From Bacillota bacterium (GTDB taxonomy: Bacteria > Bacillota > Clostridia > Peptostreptococcales > Anaerovoracaceae), in NCBI GenBank assembly GCA_017440275.1, contig JAFSHN010000031.1, forward strand, positions 1-64,000: a DNA stretch of 64,000 nt, read 5' to 3'. Within the stretch, counting starts at the first letter, position 1; every line of letters starts with the position of its first letter. Shown here piece by piece: positions 43,063 through 50,896 of this stretch. The notes under the pieces are model-generated. The model searched no databases, was not told the DNA's origin, and saw nothing but the letters and a program-made list of their open reading frames with translations. The position numbers and the translations under genes are program-made.

Positions 43063-44235
43063 TTAAAATTTTGTGTAAGTCATATCGAAAGCAATGACAG
43101 TGAAGAAATTAGGGTGAACGGTGTGCAAAGCCGCATCAATTCTTGATTTGATTTCTTCCTGTGATAATTTGCATTGAGGATTTATAACGATGTCAAAAAT
43201 TACATTGGTGAAATTTGGACCGGGAACCATTCGAAGGTCGTGGAGGCTGAGAACTCCTTCCATACCTGCGATAGTTGATTTGATAATATTGATAACTTCT
43301 TCCCGATAAGGAGTCGTAAGGTCAATAGGATCCATGTGAGCTGTGATATTTATGCCCAGTTTTTCGGCGATTTCATGTTCTACTGTATCCACAAGCTCAT
43401 GGCTTACAAGCACATTGACTGCCGCATCAACTTCGAGATGAATTGAAGCAAAGATTTTGCCCGGGCCGTAATTGTGTACCACCAGGTCGTGAATGTCGAG
43501 AATTCCGTCATAACTTTTCGCAAGTTCTTCAATCTGATTAACCAATTCAGGATCAGGAGCTTCACCCAGAAGAGGGCTGATGGTTTCTTTGATTAAGCTG
43601 ACTCCTGACCAAAGGATAAACACAGCAACAAGAAGGCCGAAATAACCATCCACCTGAACATTGAAAAAGTGTCCGATCAGGACGCCTGCCAGGACTACGC
43701 AAGTAGAAATCACGTCGTTGCGGCTGTCAGTGCCTGTTGCGATGAGCGCAAGAGAGTTAATCTTCTTGCCGGCACTGATGTTGAATACTGCCTGCCAGAT
43801 TTTAATGGCTATTGCAACGAGAAGAACGATGACAACCGTCCAGCTGAATTCCAAAGGTGAAGGGTTGAAAATCTTATCGACTGAACTCTTTCCCAGCTCA
43901 AAACCCACTAGCAGAATCATAACAGATACGGCCATTCCCGCTAAATATTCTATGCGGGCGTGTCCGTAAGGATGTTCTTCGTCTTCAGGCATTGCGGCCA
44001 GTTTGAAGCCAACCAGAGTCACGACTGATGAAGAGGCATCTGCCAGATTGTTGATACCATCGGCAACGATGGCGATACTGCCGGAAACAAGACCGATAAG
44101 AATTTTCATAGTACAAAGGATTGCGTTAGATACGATTCCAACGATACCTGCCAGTTTGCCATAGCTGTCACGAACCTTTGGGTCTTTGACATTTTCGTAA
44201 TCTTTTATGAATTTTTTAAATAAGAAATTTCCCAT
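43063..44235 (-). CDS. Cation diffusion facilitator (CDF) metal exporter
   Basis: 390 residues. Six helices carry the CDF metal site DGINNLADASSS and GTDSRNDVIST (HD/ND pairs), and the cytoplasmic ferredoxin-like domain has DIHDLVVHNYGPGKIFASIHLEVD. It exports Zn2+, Mn2+ or Fe2+ in exchange for protons; the exact metal is not clear. It has an extended C-terminal region. It lies 11 bases downstream of a TSCPD protein gene, so they form an operon. Confidence 0.9.
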   Translation of the reverse strand: MGNFLFKKFIKDYENVKDPKVRDSYGKLAGIVGIVSNAILCTMKILIGLVSGSIAIVADGINNLADASSSVVTLVGFKLAAMPEDEEHPYGHARIEYLAGMAVSVMILLVGFELGKSSVDKIFNPSPLEFSWTVVIVLLVAIAIKIWQAVFNISAGKKINSLALIATGTDSRNDVISTCVVLAGVLIGHFFNVQVDGYFGLLVAVFILWSGVSLIKETISPLLGEAPDPELVNQIEELAKSYDGILDIHDLVVHNYGPGKIFASIHLEVDAAVNVLVSHELVDTVEHEIAEKLGINITAHMDPIDLTTPYREEVINIIKSTIAGMEGVLSLHDLRMVPGPNFTNVIFDIVINPQCKLSQEEIKSRIDAALHTVHPNFFTVIAFDMTYTKF

Positions 44236-44246
44236 ATACAGACCTC

Positions 44247-44492
44247 TTACTTTGTTACTTGTGACAGGGCGCGAGCAAGCTGATCAGGGCAGGATGTACC
44301 TTTAAATCCACACTTAATGCCTGAAAGTCTCTTGATGACTTCTTCAACTTCCATTCCTTCTACCAGGGAGCCGATACCCTTCAGGTTGCCGTTGCAGCCG
44401 CCGTTATACTTAACGTTCTTAACTTTGTTATCTTCTATTTCGAACCAGATAATACTTGAACAAGTGCCGCTGGTTCTGTATTCGTATTGCAT
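44247..44492 (-). CDS. TSCPD-domain protein (TIGR03905 type)
   Basis: 81 residues. It contains CNGNLKGIGSLVEG and the eponymous TSCPDQLARAL, with four cysteines. The domain is also found at the C-terminus of some ribonucleotide reductases and may bind metal. Small stand-alone copies are common in Clostridia without a proven role. It precedes the CDF gene in a two-gene operon. Confidence 0.82.
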   Translation of the reverse strand: MQYEYRTSGTCSSIIWFEIEDNKVKNVKYNGGCNGNLKGIGSLVEGMEVEEVIKRLSGIKCGFKGTSCPDQLARALSQVTK

Positions 44493-44572
44493 CTATATTA
44501 TCTCCTTTCAAAGCTGCGATTTTATGTTATAATTCAATTAATCAAGTATACCATAATTAGGGAAAAGAAACT

Positions 44573-45358
44573 ATGGAAAATAAAATATTGCTCAATTTAA
44601 TTGAAGATAGATACAGGCGGTTTGTAGACGATTATGCTTTGGTGACAACGGACTTTCTTGACTTGGCACAGCAGTCTGCTGTTGGAGGATTCGTCAAAAG
44701 CCACAGCGGCGAAGGGGTATTTTTGTACGGAGGCTACGAAGATGCAGAGCGCCGTCAGATTTTGTATTTGCCCGATTATTTCGGAGTGAAGGACGAGGCG
44801 GAACTATGCAGCTATTTCAACGAAAATTCCGACCAATGTCCACTGGTGCTGCTGGATGTTAAAATAGGTCAAAAGGGAGCCAGGCTCAAACATTCCGATT
44901 ATTTAGGCTCACTCCTTGCCCTTGGTATCCGCCGCGAAAAGACAGGAGATATATTGGTGTTTGACGATGGAGCCCAGATTATTGTATGTGAAGAAATCGC
45001 CGATTATCTGGCTGAAAATTATACTTCTGCAGGCCGTGTTCCCATAACAGCAAAGGTATCGCCTATCAGCGATTTGAAAACCGGATTAATCGAGGTGGAA
45101 CATCTTCGTGTGAATATTGCTTCTCCTCGCCTTGACAATGTGGTCTCGGCAGTATTCGGGGTTTCGCGCAAGTCGGCGGTTGAGGCTATAAACAGAGGCA
45201 TCGTATTTGTCAACAGCGTTGAAAACAAGAAGCCGGATTACACTTTAAAGGGCGGAGAAAAGCTAGTGCTGCGCGGTAAGGGCAAAGCTATCTACCGCGG
45301 CGAAAACGGTACGTCACGAAAGGGAAAAGTTTATATAGAAGTAGATAAATATGTATAG
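44573..45358 (+). CDS. YlmH-family RNA-binding protein with S4 domain
   Basis: 261 residues. The N-terminal two-thirds match YlmH, with FLDLAQQSAVGGFVKSHSGEGVFLYGGYEDAERR in parts and DYLGSLLALGIRREKTGDI. The C-terminal S4 domain (about 180-245) has RLDNVVSAVFGVSRKSAVEAINRG and VFVNS. YlmH works on stalled ribosomes or in cell-division gene clusters. Here no other division genes are adjacent. TATAAT at 44528-44533 is a possible -10. Confidence 0.88.
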   Translation: MENKILLNLIEDRYRRFVDDYALVTTDFLDLAQQSAVGGFVKSHSGEGVFLYGGYEDAERRQILYLPDYFGVKDEAELCSYFNENSDQCPLVLLDVKIGQKGARLKHSDYLGSLLALGIRREKTGDILVFDDGAQIIVCEEIADYLAENYTSAGRVPITAKVSPISDLKTGLIEVEHLRVNIASPRLDNVVSAVFGVSRKSAVEAINRGIVFVNSVENKKPDYTLKGGEKLVLRGKGKAIYRGENGTSRKGKVYIEVDKYV

Positions 45359-45370
45359 GAGGTGCAGACT

Positions 45371-45556
45371 ATGAGAGTACTGAATATATATTACTATGCT
45401 GATTTTTTATTTATTCTGATTGCAATTGTACTTATTATGTTTGCTTTTGGCACATTAAGAGAACGTTTGACCAAAAATGAAAAAACAGCGAAAATGCTGC
45501 AAAAAATAAAAGAACTATGGCAAAAAATTACTGACGAGGAGGACCACTATGAGTAG
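45371..45556 (+). CDS. Small single-pass membrane protein
   Basis: 61 residues: one membrane helix (about 8-27) followed by a charged, coiled-coil-like tail (TLRERLTKNEKTAKMLQKIK in part). AGGAGG lies just before 45371, overlapping the stop of the YlmH-like gene. Its 3' end overlaps the next start by 8 bases. No family recognised. Confidence 0.6.
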   Translation: MRVLNIYYYADFLFILIAIVLIMFAFGTLRERLTKNEKTAKMLQKIKELWQKITDEEDHYE

Positions 45557-46478
45557 CTTTGAGAACTTAAGAATTGTAGACAACTTTTATCAGACATCGA
45601 TGTTTTTCCCGATGCCGACGGTGCTTATCAGCACTCTGTGCGAAGACGGAACAACAAACCTGGGACCATATTCTTTGGTTCAGCCTTACTACATTGCAGG
45701 TAAAGACTATTATGCAATGCTCCTTGAATGCAGAAACTCATCAAACACAGCACAGAATATCCTGAAAACCGGCAAATGTGCCATCAATTTTATCACTGAT
45801 GAGCCGAAGTACTTCAAGGAAGCTGTTAAACTTTCCTGGCCGGGAGATAAGCCTTCCGAAAAAATGCCGAAGTGCAACTTCAAACTGGAAAAGAGTTTAA
45901 TTGAAGAGGAAAATCCTGAAGATGTAAGACCTCAGGTAATGAGCGAAGCTTTCCAGGTGCTCGAATGTACATGGGTGAGAGAACTGGATGGAGCTGACAA
46001 AGACATGCCGGGCGAACTTAACGGCTACGAACCTCCATATCACGACTTTAACGGTATCACCAGCAAGTTCGGGGCACATTTCATTTTAAAAATCGACAAA
46101 ATCCTTATGAAAAAGAAGTATTCCGACGCTATTATTAACGGAGTACGTGCTTGTGATTTTCCTCGTATGCCTGTAGACTATGGATACAGAGACTCTAAGA
46201 ACTTCTGGTATCACAGAGGCCGCCGTATGCGTGCTGAATTGCTGCAGATGAGACAGGCGTCTCTGGAATCTGTAAGATATGCGGCAGACCGTGCCGACGA
46301 CAAGGTGAAATTCACCGACGATGCCCTGATGACAGTGCTGGCAGTACCACGCGTATTCTTGCCGTTGGTGCTCAAAGGCTGTGTAGAATGGGCGCGCGAA
46401 AACAATGTGGAGTTAATTACTGCAGAACACATGCAGATTATCAATGATAAAAGAGCAAAGGAAAAGGAGAAAAAATAA
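45549..46478 (+). CDS. Flavin reductase-like protein with PCP_red-like C-terminal domain
   Basis: 309 residues. Residues about 10-220 resemble FMN-binding flavin reductase-like proteins (MPTVLISTLCEDGTTNLGPYS, then LLECRNSSNTAQNI). The last 60 residues (FTDDALMTVLAVPRVFLPLV, then ITAEHMQIINDKR) resemble the small helical PCP_red domain seen in nitrogenase-like reductases. The product could be a flavoprotein electron carrier. GAGGAGG precedes the start; the stop overlaps the next gene (TAATG). Confidence 0.7.
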   Translation: MSSFENLRIVDNFYQTSMFFPMPTVLISTLCEDGTTNLGPYSLVQPYYIAGKDYYAMLLECRNSSNTAQNILKTGKCAINFITDEPKYFKEAVKLSWPGDKPSEKMPKCNFKLEKSLIEEENPEDVRPQVMSEAFQVLECTWVRELDGADKDMPGELNGYEPPYHDFNGITSKFGAHFILKIDKILMKKKYSDAIINGVRACDFPRMPVDYGYRDSKNFWYHRGRRMRAELLQMRQASLESVRYAADRADDKVKFTDDALMTVLAVPRVFLPLVLKGCVEWARENNVELITAEHMQIINDKRAKEKEKK

Positions 46479-47416
46479 TGGACAAAAATAAAGTACAGCT
46501 GGGGCTTTTCCCTACACCAATGCACTATTTGCCAAATATGAGCAAAGAACTTGGAACCAACGTATGGATAAAAAGAGATGACTTATGCGGCGTTGCACTA
46601 GGGGGCAACAAAGTAAGAAAACTTGAATATTTGCTGGCAGATGCTAAAGAACAAGGCTATGACCTGGTAATGACAACAGGACAGGCACAGAGCAACCACG
46701 CTATGCTTACTGCAGCTTGCGCACAGCGCCTGGGTCTTGATTGTATTCTGGTATTAAAGGAAAGAGGCATCACAGCCCGTAAAGGAAATCAGATTTTAAA
46801 TTACTTAATGGGTGCAGAAGTTCGCTTCGTAGATACTGACAGCTACGATGAAATCTATGATGAAATGGATAAAATCGCAGCAGAAATGGGCCGCAAAGTT
46901 TACAAGATTCCTTGCGGCGGATCTAATGCTTTAGGTTCATTAGGTTACGTTGACTGCATGAAGGAAATTGCAGAGTCCGGACAAAAGTTTGAACATATCG
47001 TATGCACATGCGGTTCCGGCGGTACTGCAGCAGGCACAATCCTTGGTGCAAAGCTGTATATGCCTGAAACTCACGTAATGTGCTCAATGGTAGACAGCGA
47101 CCCTTTTGACGTAATTGTACCTAAACTGATGCAGGAAGCATCAGCCCTGATAGATCCTGACATGGAAATCCCTGTACCTGACCTGGTAGACATGTGCGGA
47201 CCGGGCTACTCCATCCCATCAGAGGACGGCAACGAAGCCATCGCTTTGATGATGAAACTGGAAGGCATAGTTCTTGACACTTGCTACACAGGCAAAGCCT
47301 TTGCAGGCCTTATAAAGCGTGCAAGAGCAGGCGAATACAAGCCTGATGATAACGTACTCTTCATCCACTCCGGCGGTGCCGGCGGACTCTTCGCACAGGA
47401 CTGGGAAAAACTGTAG
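46478..47416 (+). CDS. D-cysteine desulfhydrase/ACC deaminase-family PLP enzyme
   Basis: 312 residues of fold type II. The PLP lysine is Lys45 in GGNKVRKLEYLLAD, preceded by KRDDLCGVALG; SNHAMLTAACAQRLG and the phosphate-binding CGSGGTAAGTILG are present. It likely splits D-cysteine or a related D-amino acid into pyruvate, ammonia and sulfide. It is coupled to the flavin reductase-like gene by a 1-base overlap. No terminator is seen after it; palindromic repeats follow. Confidence 0.85.
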   Translation: MDKNKVQLGLFPTPMHYLPNMSKELGTNVWIKRDDLCGVALGGNKVRKLEYLLADAKEQGYDLVMTTGQAQSNHAMLTAACAQRLGLDCILVLKERGITARKGNQILNYLMGAEVRFVDTDSYDEIYDEMDKIAAEMGRKVYKIPCGGSNALGSLGYVDCMKEIAESGQKFEHIVCTCGSGGTAAGTILGAKLYMPETHVMCSMVDSDPFDVIVPKLMQEASALIDPDMEIPVPDLVDMCGPGYSIPSEDGNEAIALMMKLEGIVLDTCYTGKAFAGLIKRARAGEYKPDDNVLFIHSGGAGGLFAQDWEKL

Positions 47417-47468
47417 GATGGCTTGCGGAGCTGCTTACAACAGTCGGCAAAGCTTCGCGAAGATACCT

Positions 47469-47655
47469 ATGTTGATTTTTTGACGTTCTTTTCAGAATGA
47501 GACAACATTTCTTGCCTAAAATGTTGTCTATTTGGTCAAAATGCCACGAAAAAGTCAACATTAATTGGAGCTTGCCCGCCAACTTACATTTAAAAACGTC
47601 TTTTCTTGGACAGATGTTGATCATTTGCCATAAAGCGCAACAGAAAGTCAACATT
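47469..47655. repeat. Three palindromic 41-42-bp repeat units
   Basis: Units at 47469-47509, 47521-47562 and 47614-47655 each begin ATGTTG and end CAACATT, so each could fold into a hairpin. Units 2 and 3 are both 42 bp and share the last 12 bases AAAGTCAACATT. The units are separated by 11 and 51 bases. There is no protein-coding content. They resemble a small interspersed palindromic repeat family rather than a CRISPR array. Confidence 0.6.
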
Positions 47656-47725
47656 CGACAATTCAAAGAAGAATTCTTGACGAAAACGAAAAAGAGATGA
47701 CTGAGAGTATATCAGAGGTAGAAAA

Positions 47726-48055
47726 ATGCTTGTTTTGGATACGAGAGAAATAGGAAATAAATTACTGGCAATCAGAAAGAAAACTGGAATGACTCAGGCG
47801 GAAGTGGCGGAACTTGCTGAACTTTCAAACAGAGCTTATGCGGATATTGAAAGAGGTACTTCTAATATGAGAGTTGATACAGTTTTAAAAATTTGCAGTG
47901 CTCTGCATATCACACCTGATGAAATTTTGACAGTAAGAGAATCGGGGATTTCTGCTAAACAAGAGGAATTGATTCAGAGATTAAATAATTGTAATGCTAA
48001 AGACAAAGAAACGGCATTACAGCTTTTATCCGTATTTTTGAAATCACTTGATTGA
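47726..48055 (+). CDS. XRE-family regulator
   Basis: 109 residues: HTH at about 10-65 (LLAIRKKTGMTQAEVAELAELSNRAYADIERG in parts) and a short helical tail. AGAGGTAG lies 8-13 bases before the start. It sits between a palindromic repeat cluster and the tRNA-Lys insertion site, outside the integrated element. Target unknown. Confidence 0.82.
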   Translation: MLVLDTREIGNKLLAIRKKTGMTQAEVAELAELSNRAYADIERGTSNMRVDTVLKICSALHITPDEILTVRESGISAKQEELIQRLNNCNAKDKETALQLLSVFLKSLD

Positions 48056-48113
48056 TATGGATAATGGGGTTAGGTGATTATGTGAAACTATCCCAAAAGA
48101 AAAAATATTTATA

Positions 48114-48171
48114 AAAAAAGGACAGTTTTAGGCTGAAATGGTAAAAAACTTTCAGAAAACTGTCCTTTTTT
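48114..48171 (+). terminator. Long terminator after the XRE gene
   Basis: GGACAGTTTT (48120-48129) pairs with AAAACTGTCC (48156-48165), and CTGAAA/TTTCAG extends the stem inward. A6 and T6 flank it. Confidence 0.8.
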
Positions 48172-48265
48172 GCTATTGAATTGATAAAATAGGATAATTG
48201 GAGTAGCAATACCGCCCAAACTATCCTAATCTTGAGGAAAAATTTCAAAAGAAGGATAGTCGCAA

Positions 48266-48398
48266 GAACTTCAGGAGTTCGACCGCCTGCTTCGCTTTGC
48301 TCGCAGGCTGCGTCCTCGGCTCCCCATACGTCCGCCTTCGGACCGTTGGCTATTCGTCGGTTCACAGGACCGACTCATCAACGCCAACGCCCTACGGG
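48266..48398. other. GC-rich block of consecutive hairpins, no gene
   Basis: Within 133 bases: GAACT/AGTTC (48266-48280), GCCTGC/GCAGGC (48285-48308), GTCCG-CCTT-CGGAC (48330-48343), CGTTGGC/GCCAACG (48344-48389) enclosing GTCGGT/ACCGAC (48356-48374), and CCC-TAC-GGG (48390-48398). The block is far richer in G+C than its surroundings. Open frames across it have no ribosome binding site and low-complexity product. It may be a structured RNA or a repeat element. Confidence 0.45.
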
Positions 48399-48420
48399 TC
48401 CAAACCCCATAATGACAAAA

Positions 48421-48458
48421 AAAGAAAACAGACAGTCAAACGACTGTCTGTTTTCTTT
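48421..48458. terminator. Original terminator of tRNA-Lys, displaced by the element
   Basis: Perfect 17-bp stem (AAAGAAAACAGACAGTC at 48421-48437 with its complement at 48442-48458), loop AAAC. On the minus strand it directly follows the CCA end of the partial tRNA copy, as expected for the terminator of the tRNA before insertion. Confidence 0.75.
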
Positions 48459-48502
48459 GGTGGATCTTCAGGGGTTCGAACCCTGGACACCCTGATTAAG
48501 AG
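48456..48502 (-). repeat. Left attachment site: 3' half of tRNA-Lys
   Basis: 47 bases identical to 56330-56376. They cover the tRNA from the anticodon loop through the T arm, the acceptor 3' strand and CCA. Upstream of the anticodon loop the sequence is unrelated to the tRNA, so this is not a functional gene. Confidence 0.9.
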
Positions 48503-48669
48503 GCGGCACCCTTTCAGGGAGACCGCCGAAACAGAGTATTTTCAATGCTTTGCCGAACAACAATAACAAAAAGAGCAACTGATTCTCTAAATAGATCTTA
48601 AATTGTATTAACATTATAATAACTTCTAAACAACAATAATACAAGAGTGATGCAGGATAAATACAACCT

Positions 48670-48691
48670 TATAACATCTTTATAACATCTT
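48670..48691 (+). repeat. Tandem 11-bp repeats, left end of element
   Basis: TATAACATCTT twice, head to tail. The same pair occurs in inverted orientation at 55101-55122 (one base changed). The symmetrical placement suggests arm-type sites for the integrase or an excision factor. Confidence 0.65.
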
Positions 48692-48716
48692 TTATTTGGG
48701 GCAGTCCTGCTTCAGC

Positions 48717-48748
48717 AATAGCAAGTCAAAAAGGCTTGCTATTTTTTT
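48717..48748 (+). terminator. Terminator near the left end of the element
   Basis: AATAGCAAG (48717-48725) pairs with CTTGCTATT (48735-48743), followed by T residues. It would block read-through from outside into the element genes. Confidence 0.75.
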
Positions 48749-48811
48749 ATTATAAATTTATTTAAAAAGTTATATGTGTACCGTTAGAATGACAGGTTTT
48801 CGGATGTGGAC

Positions 48812-48820
48812 TGCTATAAT
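48812..48820 (+). promoter_or_regulatory. Extended -10 promoter of the left gene module
   Basis: TGCTATAAT, an extended -10 with no good -35, about 90 bases before the first gene of the element. Confidence 0.5.
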
Positions 48821-48911
48821 TTAGACATAGACAAGAGGAAAACAAAACAAAACAAAATTAAACCTCTTAAATAAACTAAAAAATATTTAAATAAAGAAAG
48901 GAGTCATCATC

Positions 48912-49340
48912 ATGACAAACATTACAATTAACGAAAGAAAAAGAGAATTAGTTATCACAAAGAAGTTCGACAAGGCGGCAAGCCAGTTTGGTTCCCCTGA
49001 ATACAAGGAACTAAGAGAAGCTAAGTTAGATCACCCAGGATTCAAGGTAGTTGTTAAGTCCACAAAGCAGAAGAGAGAAGCTTTCAAGGGTTTAGATTAT
49101 GCTTACATGGAAAAGTACATTATAGCTCACGATGACGAAGAAAAAACTATCATGGCAGAATATGAAATGCTAAGAGGTACTAGTGAGGTAGCAAAGGCTT
49201 TATTAGTGGAACCTGCTTCATATTTCGAAATGAAAGAATGGTTTTTCGTTAAGTTCCCAGAAGTTGCTGAGTTCCACAAGAAGAGAGAAAAGGCTCTAGA
49301 AGAAATTAAGAGAGCAAGTGAAGCTAAAAAGGCTGCTTAA
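48912..49340 (+). CDS. Element protein A, paralogue of the next gene
   Basis: 142 residues, no signal or membrane segment, highly charged. It aligns over most of its length with the next gene: RKRELVITKKFDKAASQFGSPEY, then KGLDYAYMEKYIIAHD, then EMKEWFFVKFPEVAEF. Similar KGLTYxYMxxYIxxHE proteins occur in Firmicutes mobile elements with no known role. AAAGGAGTC lies before the start. It ends in an Ala/Lys tail. The duplicated pair suggests a heteromeric protein or a diverged copy kept for dosage. Confidence 0.75.
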   Translation: MTNITINERKRELVITKKFDKAASQFGSPEYKELREAKLDHPGFKVVVKSTKQKREAFKGLDYAYMEKYIIAHDDEEKTIMAEYEMLRGTSEVAKALLVEPASYFEMKEWFFVKFPEVAEFHKKREKALEEIKRASEAKKAA

Positions 49341-49391
49341 TGTTAAAAAGTAAATCAATATTACAAAAGTACAAATACGGAGGAAAATAAA

Positions 49392-49844
49392 ATGAGAAAT
49401 ACTTTAAGATTAAACCACGAAAGAAACCTTATTATCATGGATAGAACATTCGCAAAGCTTGCTCAAGACACATTCAGTGATGAATATAAGCATCTTCAGA
49501 TGGTAAGAGCAGATTACCCTACATATAGAGTTGTAAGAAAGACAATTAAAAAGAATCCTGATAAAGAAACTTGGAAAGGTCTTACTTATGATTATATGAG
49601 AGAATACATTATCCTACATGAAGAAACTGATACAAGAAAAGCTGTTATGGATGAACTTGATGATCTAATTCTTATTTCAAAGTGTCATGCTCAGTCCAAG
49701 AGATATCCAGTAATCAAGAACTGGTTTTTAAATAAGTACCCTGAAATTAAAAAGTTCGGAATGCCAAAAGAAGAAACTGCGGAAGTAGTTGAAAAAGAAG
49801 CTGGTTATGAAGTTGTAATGCCTGCTTTAGAAACTGCGGCTTAA
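49392..49844 (+). CDS. Element protein B, paralogue of the previous gene
   Basis: 150 residues, related to the preceding protein by the shared KGLxYxYMxxYII core and the (I/M)K(N/E)WFxxKxPE motif. It has a different acidic C-terminal tail (KEETAEVVEKEAGYEVV). GGAGG precedes the start. The gap to the first paralogue is 51 bases, and the first of two related inverted repeats follows at 49861, ahead of the two-HTH gene. Function unknown. Confidence 0.75.
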   Translation: MRNTLRLNHERNLIIMDRTFAKLAQDTFSDEYKHLQMVRADYPTYRVVRKTIKKNPDKETWKGLTYDYMREYIILHEETDTRKAVMDELDDLILISKCHAQSKRYPVIKNWFLNKYPEIKKFGMPKEETAEVVEKEAGYEVVMPALETAA

Positions 49845-49860
49845 CTAATAAAATTTAATT

Positions 49861-49911
49861 CAAGCTATTAACAGTCTATATATAAATATAAGTGTTAATG
49901 AGATGATTAAA
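49861..49911 (+). repeat. Inverted-repeat unit 1 flanking the two-HTH gene
   Basis: 51 bp containing ATTAACA (49867-49873) and its complement TGTTAAT (49893-49899). A second copy with the same ends (CAA-CTATTAACAG and GTTAAT-AGATGATTAAA) is at 50581-50632. Unit 1 ends 18 bases before the start of the gene at 49930. Confidence 0.7.
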
Positions 49912-49929
49912 AAAAGAAAGGGAAAAATT

Positions 49930-50598
49930 ATGTTAGAGATCAGAGAATATAAAAAGCCTGAATTAACAGCAATGCTCGGAACCAAAAGTGTAGATAATAT
50001 TAAAAAGAAATTAGAACGGTATAAAGTGGAATTTGATTTGAGCGGCCGCGGAGAAAAAGCCATCTTTGATATAAAAGCAATCAATGATCCATTAAAAGTC
50101 TTCTGCATAATAGAGCTTGAGTTTGATGCTAATACGGATTTTAAAAAACTTGCTTACTTTGCTTACTGCTACTTCAATGATGAAGAGTTCATGGCAATGC
50201 CTGATGAAGTGAAGTCCACAAGACTTGATAAGGATGGTAAATATACCTCAAGACAAACAATAGCATCTTACACTAGGAGATTTGAACGAAACGATTTGAT
50301 TTACAGAAATACTGATAATTTTATATACTACTTTGCTTATGGAAAACATCAAAGTATGACAGATAAAAAGACTTATTGTAAAGCGTGGAAACTCTACTGG
50401 GATTCTATTAAAGACGGGGCAACTCCATGGGAAGCAATGTGGAATGTAAGATTTGAATTTGGCGGATCGCCTAGAAAACAAGCAATCCCGCAAGTAAATG
50501 CTTTTCATCTAGCCAAAATAGAAACTTTGATAAAGCTATCAGAGGAAGTAATAGAAGAAGATATGCTTAAATATTCTAATCAACCTATTAACAGTTAA
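49930..50598 (+). CDS. Two-HTH element protein, possible replication initiator or regulator
   Basis: 222 residues. The N-terminal segment (YKKPELTAMLGTKSVDNIKKKL) looks like a helix-turn-helix, and a second winged-helix-like stretch, SRQTIASYTRRFERNDLI, lies near residues 100-120. The C-terminal part is helical and of no known family. It is flanked on both sides by copies of an inverted repeat, the second overlapping its last codons. This is the layout of an initiator with its origin, or of an autoregulated DNA-binding protein. AAAGGGA precedes 49930; an in-frame ATG at 49903 lies within repeat 1. Function is inferred. Confidence 0.6.
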   Translation: MLEIREYKKPELTAMLGTKSVDNIKKKLERYKVEFDLSGRGEKAIFDIKAINDPLKVFCIIELEFDANTDFKKLAYFAYCYFNDEEFMAMPDEVKSTRLDKDGKYTSRQTIASYTRRFERNDLIYRNTDNFIYYFAYGKHQSMTDKKTYCKAWKLYWDSIKDGATPWEAMWNVRFEFGGSPRKQAIPQVNAFHLAKIETLIKLSEEVIEEDMLKYSNQPINS

Positions 50599-50632
50599 AT
50601 AATAATATTAGGGTGTTAATAAGATGATTAAA
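50581..50632 (+). repeat. Inverted-repeat unit 2 flanking the two-HTH gene
   Basis: 52 bp containing ATTAACA (50587-50593) and TGTTAAT (50614-50620), homologous to the unit at 49861. It overlaps the last six codons of the two-HTH gene. Confidence 0.7.
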
Positions 50633-50697
50633 TTGGTCTAAGAAGATTCAAGTATCTGAGTTAGATTTTATGTAAGGTAAAGAGAGGAGAGTTAATT

Positions 50698-50895
50698 ATG
50701 AAAAAGAAATTACCTGAAAGATTAAAATCATTAGTTAATGGCAAATCTGCCATGGAGAACTATAAAGATCATGTTGAAAAAAGGCAAAAGAAATGCCAAG
50801 AACAAAGACAGGAAAAGGAAGTCGAAGCACAAATACCTGATGAAAAAGTAGTGGCGGAGATGCTCCGAAAAGAGATTGAAAAATGTTTAAAGTAA
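50698..50895 (+). CDS. Small charged element protein
   Basis: 65 residues, rich in Lys, Glu and Gln, predicted to be largely helical (KDHVEKRQKKCQEQRQEKEVE in parts). GAGAGGAG precedes the start. It follows the second inverted repeat and ends at a strong terminator, closing the left module. No family recognised. Confidence 0.55.
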   Translation: MKKKLPERLKSLVNGKSAMENYKDHVEKRQKKCQEQRQEKEVEAQIPDEKVVAEMLRKEIEKCLK

Positions 50896-50896
50896 G

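Larger units (their letters stand above)
48503..48911. other. Left-end noncoding region of the element
   Basis: About 400 bases without a gene. It holds a small hairpin GGCGG/CCGCC beside the att site (48502-48527), the tandem 11-bp repeats at 48670-48691, the terminator at 48717-48748 and an extended -10 promoter TGCTATAAT at 48812-48820 for the first gene. Confidence 0.6.

Noticed and set aside
47469..47655. Possible CRISPR array.
   Set aside because: Only three units, unequal gaps of 11 and 51 bases, low internal identity and no cas genes; each unit is itself palindromic.
48344..48389. Minus-strand sequence TTGATGAG...CGAAT resembling a hammerhead ribozyme core.
   Set aside because: The core needs CUGAUGA and GAAA in a three-way junction. 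Here C3 is U, the second strand is GAAU, and the two outer arms pair with each other, giving a simple internal loop rather than three stems.
48456..48527. A second functional tRNA gene at the left att site.
   Set aside because: Only the 3' half from the anticodon loop onward matches tRNA-Lys; the 5' half is a different GC-rich hairpin and the anticodon stem cannot form.
48078..48566. Open frames on both strands across the GC-rich hairpin block and partial tRNA.
   Set aside because: No ribosome binding sites, products of odd composition, and the frames run through the terminator stem and tRNA copy.
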